This document shows, piece after piece, positions 19,720 to 28,900 of a DNA stretch of 37,769 bases. Below the pieces are notes generated by a model that was given only the letters and a program-made list of their open reading frames with translations, did not search any database and was not told the DNA's origin. Position 1 is the stretch's first letter, and each line of letters begins with the position of its first letter. The stretch lies in assembly GCA_030668615.1 (NCBI GenBank), contig DAOUTQ010000012.1, positions 1-37,769 on the forward strand. Direction: 5' to 3'. This stretch comes from Bacteroidales bacterium (GTDB lineage: Bacteria > Bacteroidota > Bacteroidia > Bacteroidales > UBA12077). The translations under genes were made by a program, and so were the position numbers.

Positions 19720-21999
19720 ATGAAAAATATTATAATAAAAATTTGGTTATTATTGATCCTTTCATGTTTTACTTACAATAATCTTTTTGCTCAAAAATCA
19801 AAAACAGACAGCCTCATTTTCGAACTTCAGAAAGCTAAAGAAGATTCAACTAAGGTAAATTTTTTATATAATATATCGAACGAACTAATTGATCAAAACA
19901 CTGACTCAGCACTGAATTATGCTAGTAGCGGTGTTGAATTAGCAAAGAAAATAGATTTTAAAAAAGGGTTAGCAAATTGTTATTGTGCTCTAGGAAAAAT
20001 CTATAAAGAACAAGGAGAATATAAAATTGCCATGGAATATAACCAAAAATCGTTAAACCTTTATAGCGAAATGGATAATAAAAGGGGAGTGATAGATGCA
20101 TTAAGTAATATTGGTGCAATAAATTTATATTCCGATAATTATAACCTGTCAATTAAAAATTACCAAAATGCCCTTGAATTATCCAAAGCAATTAAAGATA
20201 GTGTAAGAATAAGCCAAGCATATCATGGTATTGGATGGGTCTTTTATCATGAAGCAAATTATCCCATGGCTCTGGAATTTTATCAAAAGAGTCTTAATAT
20301 TAAAGAAAAATTAAATAACAAATATGAAATTTGTAAAACACTGAACAACATAGGAGTAGTTCATCTATACCAAAAAAATTATGAGCAAGCCATTGAATAC
20401 TATCAAAATTCCTTAAAACTTGCATTAGAAATAAAACATAGTAGTTATACAGCAAACTGTTATAACAATCTTGCAATAATTTATTATGAACAAAATAATT
20501 GGATACTTGCAGAAAAATTCTACTTAAAAGCGCTTGACATTTATCTTAAACAATATTATAAAATCGGGATTAGTGCTTCATATAGCAATTTGGGATTACT
20601 TTACACGAAAACAGGAGATTACAAAAAAGCAAAAGAATTTCATAATAAAGCATTAAATATAAGACTAAAATTAGGGAACAAATATGATATTTCATCAATT
20701 CATAACAATATAGCTAAGTTACATAATCAAATTGCTGAATCAAATAAGCAAATTGAGCTTCAGAAAAATAATTACCTAATAGCAATACAGCATGCTGAAA
20801 AGGCTGCTTTAATTTCCAGAGAAATAGGTGCGCTTATAAAAGAAAATGGTGCTTATTTCGAACTTATTACAGCATATAAAGGCTTGAAAGATTACAAAAA
20901 AGCATTTAAATACCAGGAATTATACATTTCAACCAAAGACAGCTTGTTTAACACTGAAAAAATGAAAGAAGTTGAGAGTATGGAAGCAAAATATCAGGCT
21001 GAAAAAAAACAATTTGAAATAGAGAATCTGGAAAAAGAAAACGAGCTTAAAACAGTCAAGCTGGAAAAAATGCATATTAGGCAAATTTTGTCTTATCTTA
21101 TTATTTTTATATCTGTTTTTATAATTATTTCATTAATTACTATCAGATATAAGTTACGAAAAAAAAACACTACCATTTTTGAACAAAACGAAGAAATTCT
21201 TGCGCAAAATGATGAACTTGAAACACATCGTAATCATTTGGAAAAGATTGTAGATGAAAGAACTTCTGAATTAAGACTCGCCAAAGAAAAAGCAGAAGAA
21301 AGCGATCGTTTAAAATCTTCATTTCTGGCCAACATGTCACACGAGATTCGTACTCCAATGAACGCAATTGTGGGATTTTCAAGCTTAATTACTGACCCTG
21401 AAATACCGATAAAACAACGAAACGAAATTTCAAATCAAATAAATCAAAATAGTGATAATCTTTTGCATTTAATAGATGATATTATTGACCTTTCTAAAAT
21501 TGAATCAAATCAGCTAATCATTAAAAAAATTGAATTCCCGGTTAATGAAATTATAAATAAAATATTGCCCGTATATCAGGAAAAAAAGCTTAAACTTAAA
21601 AAAGAACATATTAAATGCATAGTGAAAAATAATATTGATAATATAATTATATATACAGACCCTTGCAGATTACAACAAATTTTAACAAACCTGATTGATA
21701 ATGCATTCAAATTTACTGAAGAAGGAAAAATTGAAATTGGATATAAACTAATAAAAAATAAAAAAAATAGCTCAATTATATTTTCTGTAAAAGATACAGG
21801 TATTGGAATGTCAGAAGAACAGCAGGAATATATTTTTAAACGGTTTAGTAAAATAGAAGACGATAAAAAGAAATTATACAGAGGCGCGGGATTAGGATTA
21901 GCTATAAGTAAAAACTTAGTAGAATTACTGGGTGGTAAAATTTGGGTTGAATCAAAAAAGGGAGAAGGATCTACATTTTATTTTACAATTCACACTTAA
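19720..21999 (+). CDS. TPR-type sensor histidine kinase without receiver
   Basis: From the ATG at 19720 the protein has 759 residues; an in-frame ATG at 19705 would add MTFTL. The 19720 start gives a normal signal peptide (MKNIIIKIWLLLILSCF, cleaved near FAQ) and a more natural leader length. A periplasmic TPR array (about 30-400, e.g. IEYYQNSLKLALEI and KEFHNKALNIRLKL) is followed by one membrane helix (about 456-478), a coiled coil, DHp with His541 and a HATPase with TNLIDNAFKF and YRGAGLGL. The protein ends at the close of the HATPase (STFYFTIHT). There is no PAS and no receiver, and the 130 nt downstream hold no receiver remnant. It must phosphorylate a separate receiver, possibly one of its neighbours (inference). 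It is a single-gene unit with its own promoter. Confidence 0.9.
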   Translation: MKNIIIKIWLLLILSCFTYNNLFAQKSKTDSLIFELQKAKEDSTKVNFLYNISNELIDQNTDSALNYASSGVELAKKIDFKKGLANCYCALGKIYKEQGEYKIAMEYNQKSLNLYSEMDNKRGVIDALSNIGAINLYSDNYNLSIKNYQNALELSKAIKDSVRISQAYHGIGWVFYHEANYPMALEFYQKSLNIKEKLNNKYEICKTLNNIGVVHLYQKNYEQAIEYYQNSLKLALEIKHSSYTANCYNNLAIIYYEQNNWILAEKFYLKALDIYLKQYYKIGISASYSNLGLLYTKTGDYKKAKEFHNKALNIRLKLGNKYDISSIHNNIAKLHNQIAESNKQIELQKNNYLIAIQHAEKAALISREIGALIKENGAYFELITAYKGLKDYKKAFKYQELYISTKDSLFNTEKMKEVESMEAKYQAEKKQFEIENLEKENELKTVKLEKMHIRQILSYLIIFISVFIIISLITIRYKLRKKNTTIFEQNEEILAQNDELETHRNHLEKIVDERTSELRLAKEKAEESDRLKSSFLANMSHEIRTPMNAIVGFSSLITDPEIPIKQRNEISNQINQNSDNLLHLIDDIIDLSKIESNQLIIKKIEFPVNEIINKILPVYQEKKLKLKKEHIKCIVKNNIDNIIIYTDPCRLQQILTNLIDNAFKFTEEGKIEIGYKLIKNKKNSSIIFSVKDTGIGMSEEQQEYIFKRFSKIEDDKKKLYRGAGLGLAISKNLVELLGGKIWVESKKGEGSTFYFTIHT

Positions 22000-22060
22000 A
22001 CGAATCCTAAATTATTTGTTATCAATTTAAGCTCATACATCAAAAAACAGCTCATCTAAT

Positions 22061-22091
22061 TTGCTTAATATATATTTTTTCGATAATTTAT
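22061..22091 (+). promoter_or_regulatory. Promoter of the third kinase unit
   Basis: TTG at 22061-22063, 20-nt spacer, then TAATTTAT at 22084-22091. It shares the exact 17-nt segment TTTTTTCGATAATTTAT with the promoter at 19657. Transcription would begin near 22097, giving a leader of about 33 nt before the ATG at 22130. Confidence 0.5.
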
Positions 22092-22129
22092 CATCCTAAA
22101 CCGAAGCAATATTATCTTACATTTTACAT

Positions 22130-25100
22130 ATGAGAGCAGTTGTAATATATTTAATTCTTTTTTTTGGTTTTATTTATAGCTGCTTCTCACAATATTATTC
22201 CGAAACAGGAAATCCGATAATTCAAAATTATTCTCCTAAAGATTATAATGCTGCTTCTCAAAACTGGTCTGTAGTTCAGGACAAACTGGGTATAATGTAT
22301 TTTGGCAACAATTACGGAGTATTAATATATGACGGTAATTCATGGGAGACAGTTCCGGTAAGTAATAATACGGTTGTACGTTCTTTGGCAATCGATACTT
22401 CAGACAGGGTTTTTGTTGGTGCAAAGGGAGATTTTGGTTATTTACAAAGTGATATTTCGGGGAAACTCAATTTTGTATCATTATTGGGCCTGATAGAGAT
22501 AAATGATCGTGATTTTTTAGATGTCTGGAATATTTTTATCATCGAAAATGAGGTTTACTTTCAGGCCGAATCTAAAATTTTTAAATTCAAAAACAACCAT
22601 ATTCAGGCAATAAATATTAAAAATCTAACAAGTAAGTCATTTTGTGTTGATAATAAAATCTATTTACAGATAGCTGATAAAGGACTGGCGCTATTAAAAA
22701 ATGATTCCGCAGTAATAATATCGGGCGGCAAATTTTTTATTAACAAAAGAGTGCAGTCAATTGTATCATATAGTGATAATAAATTATTAGTCGGAACTTC
22801 TAACGAGCTATACGTGTGCGCTGTAAAGATTGTAAACAATATTCCAATCTTCAATCTCAAACCGAAAAAACTAAAGACCGAAGCAGAAAAAATCCTACAG
22901 GTCAATCAATTATATCATATCTTAAGATTAAACAAAAATAAATATTGTTTAGGCACAAAAGGAAAAGGTGCAATAATAATTGATGATTCGGGTAATATTA
23001 TTCAAAACATTAATACAAAAAATGGTCTTATAGCAGATGAGGTTTACCACTCCTATCTTGATAAACATAACAATCTATGGTTAGAATTAGGATTTGGAAT
23101 AAGTAATGTTAAAATCGAAAGTCCGATAACACATTTAGATGAAACTTCAGGTATAAGAGGTACAGTTTTATCTGTTATCCGATTTCAGGGTACACTATAT
23201 ATTGGAACAACAACCGGAGTTTTTTATTTAACAAATGAAGGGTTTATTAAAATCAGTGGAATATACAACCAGGCCTGGAACCTTAATATAATTAAAGATC
23301 AGAATAAACCTCATAAAGAAAGTCTATTTGTTTCTTCAGCCGATGGCGTTTTTCTTATTAAGAATAAACAAGCTATAAAAATTGTTGACAAACAAGCATT
23401 TGCACTTCTCAAAAGCTCAATTTATCTTAACAATATATATATAGCAAACAACTCAAAACTAATTTCAGGAAGTTTAAATAATGAGATAAATATTAAAGTT
23501 AATAAAGAAATAAATGTAAATGCTGAAATAAGAAACATTGTTGAAGATGAAAAGGGAAATGTGTGGTTAGGAACAAATTCCTCAGGAATAATTTTTATTA
23601 AATCTGATTTTTTTAATAGTGAAGTACATGATAATTACAAAAAATTTATTACTCACTATGATACTTCATACGGATTACCTTCATTAAACTGGAACATTCT
23701 TTATTTACACAAAACCCGGATTTTAGTTGCAACCAAAAAAGGAATTTACGTTTTTAACAATGAAAAAAACACTTTTGAGCCACACATTGCCAATAATGTT
23801 TTTAAAAGTAAGGACCGATGGATTTACACAATGCAGATTAACCATGAAAACATATGGTTTGATTCAGATAAAGGTAGAGGAATTCTTTTAAAACAAGATG
23901 ATGGAAGCTATCTATTAGATGAATCAGCGTTTCAGACAGTTAATACCATGTTTGGAGATTATGGAAATAAAAATTCTATATTCATTGATAGTACCGTAAC
24001 CTGGTTTGGTTTACACAAAGGAATCCTCAGGTTTGATAAAAAAATTCCACCCCAAAATAATCAAGAGTTCTTTGTATTATTAAAAAATATTTTCGTTCAC
24101 TCCGATTCTGTAATATTCAGTTGTTATTTTAACAATGAGAATGCATTAAGCTATACTAATTCAGTTCCATTGTCTTTTAAAAACAATAATTTAACATTTA
24201 AATATTCTGCTCCTTATTTTTGTTTCGAAGAAAATACAACATTTAGCTTTTTCCTTGAAGGTTTTGATAAACAATGGTCTGAATGGTCCTTGAAATCAGA
24301 AAAAGAATATACAAATCTGCCCAAAGGTGAATATATTTTTAATGTAAAAGCAAAGAACATTTTCAATATTGAAAGTGAAACTTTTCAATATAATTTCGAG
24401 ATTTCAGCACCCTGGTATAATAATACTTTAGCCTACTTAATTTATTCATTATTAGCTTTTTTACTTATATTAATAATAGTAAAACTTAACATAAGAAGAT
24501 TAAAAGCAGAAAAAATAAGTCTTGAGAAAATTATTAAAGAAAGAACCCGGGAAATAAGCAAGCAAAAAGACGACATTGAAATTAAAAACATTGAGTTGGA
24601 ACAACAAAAAGAAGAAATTCTTTCGCAAAACGAAGAAATAATTGTACAAAAGGAGGAGCTAGAGGATCATCGAAATAATCTGGAAAAGCTTGTTTTGGAG
24701 AGAACAAGAGACTTAGAAATCGCTAAAGAAAAAGCAGAAGAATCTGACAGGCTAAAATCTTCATTTTTAGCAAACATGTCGCATGAAATAAGAACGCCTA
24801 TGAATGCAATTATTGGGTTCTCTGAGCTGATAAACGATCCAGAATTATCAACAGAACAAAAAGATGAACTTTCAAGCCTTATATACAATAATTGTGACTC
24901 TCTTTTAAGATTAATTGATGATATTATTGATCTTTCAAAAATTGAATCTAAACAGCTCGAATTGAAAAATACAAATTGTTTTGTTTCCGAAGCGTTAAAT
25001 GATTTGTTCAAAGTTTTTAATGAAAGGAAACTGCAATTAAATAAGGGTCATATAGAATTAACAATAAATATACCTGAAGGATATAAAAATATAACGATTC

Positions 25101-25474
25101 ATACAGATTGTTTAAGGTTAAAACAAGTTTTATCAAATTTAACCAACAATGCACTCAAATTTACCGAAGCCGGGTCGATAGAATTTGGCTATTCACTGAT
25201 TAATAGTAATGATAATCCAAAATTAAAATTCTATGTAAAAGATACAGGAATAGGTATGTCAGACCAGCAACAAAAAGAAATTTTTAATCGGTTTAGTAAA
25301 ATAGAGACCAGTAAAAAGAAACTATACCGTGGTGCCGGACTGGGTCTTGCTATTAGTAAAAACTTAGTCGAGATGCTTGGTGGGCAATTATTGGTCGATT
25401 CTAAAAAAGATACGGGCTCAACCTTTTATTTTTCCTTACCTTTTACTAAATTAGCTGAGAGTGAAAAACTATAA
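22130..25474 (+). CDS. Propeller/Y_Y_Y sensor histidine kinase, probably the N-terminal part of a frameshifted hybrid kinase
   Basis: A 1114-residue protein. Signal peptide (1-20), divergent propeller region (about 25-640), Y_Y_Y domain (about 690-755, ending GEYIFNVKAKN), membrane helix (about 763-787), a long coiled coil without PAS, DHp with His885, and a HATPase with SNLTNNALKF and YRGAGLGL. The sensor is a close paralogue of that of the 10617 gene: both mature N-termini read ETG(S/N)P, then KDY, then SQNWS. The frame ends in TAA at 25472-25474. A receiver frame continues 11 nt later in the -1 frame. One extra A in the AAAAA run at 25464-25468 would fuse the two into a 1248-residue hybrid whose linker (EKTIKKSS) matches the linker of the 25904 kinase (EKPVIKKSTS). 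So this may be a recently split hybrid kinase or a sequence error. Confidence 0.88.
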   Translation: MRAVVIYLILFFGFIYSCFSQYYSETGNPIIQNYSPKDYNAASQNWSVVQDKLGIMYFGNNYGVLIYDGNSWETVPVSNNTVVRSLAIDTSDRVFVGAKGDFGYLQSDISGKLNFVSLLGLIEINDRDFLDVWNIFIIENEVYFQAESKIFKFKNNHIQAINIKNLTSKSFCVDNKIYLQIADKGLALLKNDSAVIISGGKFFINKRVQSIVSYSDNKLLVGTSNELYVCAVKIVNNIPIFNLKPKKLKTEAEKILQVNQLYHILRLNKNKYCLGTKGKGAIIIDDSGNIIQNINTKNGLIADEVYHSYLDKHNNLWLELGFGISNVKIESPITHLDETSGIRGTVLSVIRFQGTLYIGTTTGVFYLTNEGFIKISGIYNQAWNLNIIKDQNKPHKESLFVSSADGVFLIKNKQAIKIVDKQAFALLKSSIYLNNIYIANNSKLISGSLNNEINIKVNKEINVNAEIRNIVEDEKGNVWLGTNSSGIIFIKSDFFNSEVHDNYKKFITHYDTSYGLPSLNWNILYLHKTRILVATKKGIYVFNNEKNTFEPHIANNVFKSKDRWIYTMQINHENIWFDSDKGRGILLKQDDGSYLLDESAFQTVNTMFGDYGNKNSIFIDSTVTWFGLHKGILRFDKKIPPQNNQEFFVLLKNIFVHSDSVIFSCYFNNENALSYTNSVPLSFKNNNLTFKYSAPYFCFEENTTFSFFLEGFDKQWSEWSLKSEKEYTNLPKGEYIFNVKAKNIFNIESETFQYNFEISAPWYNNTLAYLIYSLLAFLLILIIVKLNIRRLKAEKISLEKIIKERTREISKQKDDIEIKNIELEQQKEEILSQNEEIIVQKEELEDHRNNLEKLVLERTRDLEIAKEKAEESDRLKSSFLANMSHEIRTPMNAIIGFSELINDPELSTEQKDELSSLIYNNCDSLLRLIDDIIDLSKIESKQLELKNTNCFVSEALNDLFKVFNERKLQLNKGHIELTINIPEGYKNITIHTDCLRLKQVLSNLTNNALKFTEAGSIEFGYSLINSNDNPKLKFYVKDTGIGMSDQQQKEIFNRFSKIETSKKKLYRGAGLGLAISKNLVEMLGGQLLVDSKKDTGSTFYFSLPFTKLAESEKL

Positions 25475-25485
25475 AAAAAAGTTCC

Positions 25486-25875
25486 ATGATAACAAATACA
25501 TATAAATGGAGTAATAAAACCATTCTAATTGCTGAAGATGAAGACAGTAATTACCGTTACCTCGAAATGGTTTTAAACAAGACAAAAGCAAAAATTTTAT
25601 GGGCCAAAGACGGTCTGGAGGCTATTGATTTATGTAAACAGTATGAGCCAGATTTAATTCTTATGGATATAAAAATGCCAAACATGGATGGTCTTGAAGC
25701 CACAAGAATGATAAAGAAAACTCATCCCGAAATTCCGATAATTGCTCAAACAGCTTATGCTATGGAAAATGATGAGCATTTAAGTCTTGAAGCCGGATGT
25801 AATTCATACTTATCCAAGCCTATAAAAGCAAATAAACTCTTAGAAGTGTTGTCAACATTTTTAATTGGTGAATAG
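25486..25875 (+). CDS. Response regulator receiver domain, stand-alone or split from the preceding kinase
   Basis: A 129-residue single receiver domain with acidic EDE (ILIAEDEDSNYR), phospho-acceptor Asp61 in LILMDIKMP, switch Thr in AQTAY and Lys in SKPI. It has no output domain. It can be read as a single-domain response regulator that takes phosphate from the kinase ending 11 nt upstream. However, its frame is open back to 25465 and the upstream residues (TIKKSS) match the kinase-receiver linker of the 25904 hybrid, so the ATG at 25486 may be an internal Met of a former hybrid kinase. Either way all key residues are present and the domain should be functional if translated. The next kinase starts 28 nt downstream. 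Confidence 0.85.
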   Translation: MITNTYKWSNKTILIAEDEDSNYRYLEMVLNKTKAKILWAKDGLEAIDLCKQYEPDLILMDIKMPNMDGLEATRMIKKTHPEIPIIAQTAYAMENDEHLSLEAGCNSYLSKPIKANKLLEVLSTFLIGE

Positions 25876-25903
25876 AAAAGACTTAACCCAATCTTTACTG
25901 ACT

Positions 25904-28900
25904 ATGGATAATACTGATTTAAAAAATAAAGCATTTCGATTAACTTTACTTATATTCATTCTTAACATAGTCTCTGTATCACTATTTTCCCAAAACTCTA
26001 TTGAATATAACTTTGAAAAGTTATCAATTAAAGACGGACTTTCTCATAACAATGTATACACAATTATTCAGGATAAATCAGGATATTTATGGTTTGGTAC
26101 TCAGGATGGATTAAATAAATACGATGGTTACAAATTTAATATTTACAGGCATGAAATAGATAATCCCAATTCTCTTACAACAGGTAATTTCGGGAAAATG
26201 ATTCAAGACTCTTTGGGAATATTTTGGTTTGGAACATTTGGAGGTGGAATTGACAGGTTTGATCCTAATACAAACACATTTACAAACTTTTCAAATAAAC
26301 CGAGTGATCCGAATAGCCTTAGCAATAATCAGATTTTATTTGTATTTGAAGATAACCAAAACAATATTTGGGTCGGAACGTCCAACGGGGGATTAAACAA
26401 ATTCAATAAAAAAGAAGAGAATTTCAAACGTTTTCACCCTGAATCTGATAATCCTAAAAGTTTCAGCGATTTGCGTGCAAAATGTGTTTGTGAAACAAGT
26501 AACAAAGAATTATGGTTTGGGACAGGAAATGGATTAAATAAATACAATCCATCCAACGAAACCTTTAAAATTTACACACACGATCCAAAAAACATTAACA
26601 GTATTAGTTCAAATAGTATTCAGCATTTATTTGCTGATGAAGACGGAATAATATGGATTGCTTATAGAGAAACTGGTATCAGTAAATTTGATTCAAAAAC
26701 CGAAACTTTTACACATTACAAACATGATCCGAACAATCAATCCAGTTTAAGTGATAATAATTGCGAATTTATTACAAAAGATTCATATGGATATTTTTGG
26801 ATAGGAACATATCAGGAAGGCTTAAACAAGTTTGATCCTGAAACCGGCAAATTCATGAATTTTATGCATGATCCTAATAATATAACAAGTATTAGCCATA
26901 ACAGAATTGAATATATTTTCGAAGACAATTCGAGAAATTTATGGATAGCAACACGTGGAGGCGGTATTAATAAACTGGATCTTAAACCACGTAAATTTAG
27001 AAATATTGTTCACAATCCTGAAGTTAAAAATACACTGCCACATCCCAGTGTTATGGCAATTGATATAGATGGAAACGAAAATCTGTGGATCGGAACTGAT
27101 GGAGGTGGTATTTCTAAGTATGATCCAAAAACAAAAGTTTTTACTCATTTCCAAAACATTCCTTCAAATAATAATTCTTTGAGTGTTAATAGAGTATGGG
27201 CCATTTTAGTCGATCGAGAGGGTATTATTTGGGCAGGAACATACAGAGGTGGGTTAAACAGAATTGAATATAAAAACGGTAAATATAACTTTACAAGATA
27301 TCTCGGCAAACGAGGAGATAACTCAAGTCTTAGTAATAATCAAATTAACACTATTATTGAAGATAAGAACGGAATAATCTGGATTGCCACAGCTAATGGA
27401 TTGAATAAACTTATTAAAGCTGATAAACCTGAGGATTATACGTTTAAACATTATTTCCAAAACAAAACTGATTCTTTAATTTTCATTGATAACTACATTA
27501 GTAACTTATATCTGGATAGTCAGGACAGACTTTGGATTGGATCGTATGCTGGTGGTTTGTTTCAGTTTTTACCTGAAAAGGAAGAGTTTATTAATTACTC
27601 ACCAACAGAATTTGACTCTACAAAATTTAAAAAAAACCTTCATGTATTAATAATTTTTGAAGATCGTAACAAAAATCTATTGCTTGGAACAGAATCAAGC
27701 GGAATCATAATATTTGACACGGAAAAAGAAACTTTTTCAATGCATCCAAAAAATGATAATCTGTTAAGTAATATGATTATTGGAATTACAGAAGATGATA
27801 TGGGTAATTTATGGATAAGTTCATCAAGAGGTTTATCAAAATTCTCACCTTGGAATAATAAATTAATTAATTACACCTATAATGATGGACTTGAAAGTAG
27901 TGGTTTCAATAGAAATGCTATCCTGAAATGTAATAATGGCAATTTGTACTTTGGAAGCAACTCTGCCTTAACATATTTTAATCCTTTGGAAGTAAGCAGC
28001 AATCCTTTTATTCCTCAAGTTGTTATTACTGATTTTAGAATTCTGAACAAGTCAGACTGGGTAAATAATTTGTTGCCTTTTGAAAAAGTTCAGTTTGAAA
28101 ACAAACCTATTGAACTTACAAAAAAAGATTACTTTTTTATTATTGAATTTGCTTCACTTGATTTTACCAGCACACAGCAGAATCAGTATGAATATATGCT
28201 TGAAGGATTTGACGAAGACTGGATTGATGCAAATAATAATAGAACAGCAACTTACACCAATATTGATCCTGGATTATATACATTTAAAGTAAAAGGAAGC
28301 AATAATGATAAAGTTTGGAATGAAAATCCGGTCGAACTTGAAATAAAAGTAATACCACCATTCTATAAAACAAAAGGATTTATAATTTTCATAGTATTTC
28401 TGGGTATTATCTTCATATTTACATTCATAAAACTGAGAACAAAGAATTTAATAAAAGATAAAAGAAATCTTGAAGAAAAAGTTATAGAAAGAACCAATGA
28501 AATTAGCCTTCAAAAAGAAGAATTAAAAACTCAGGCAGAAAATCTTGAAAAAACTAATGAGCAACTTGAACATCAACAGGAAAAGCTTGAAAATTTAGTT
28601 CATGAGCGGACAAGCGACCTTGAAATTGCTAAAAATAAAGCAGAAGAATCTGATCGGTTAAAATCTGCATTTCTGGCAAACATGTCGCACGAAATTAGAA
28701 CTCCGATGAATGCCATTATTGGTTTTTCGAATTTAATAAATGATCAGGATATAGAAAAAGAATATAAAGCAGAACTGGCTAGTTTAATTAAGAAAAATAG
28801 TAACTCATTATTAAATCTGATCGATGATATTATTGATATATCAAAAATAGAAGCTGGCCAATTGGATATAAGCGAAAAAGATTGCGCTATTAATCAGGTG

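Noticed and set aside
22000-22060. Possible receiver remnant after the receiverless TPR kinase.
   Set aside because: None of the three forward frames shows receiver motifs such as EDE or LILMDIKMP.
25460-25482. Programmed -1 ribosomal frameshifting at the A-runs between the kinase and the receiver.
   Set aside because: The long A8 run starts at the stop codon itself, and the A5 run before it does not form a canonical X XXY YYZ heptamer in the kinase frame; a fixed indel or sequence error is simpler.
25865-25903. An in-frame TTG start at 25865 for the 14-repeat hybrid kinase, overlapping the receiver gene.
   Set aside because: The extra N-terminal residues are polar and delay the signal peptide; the ATG at 25904 gives a normal signal peptide and no overlap.
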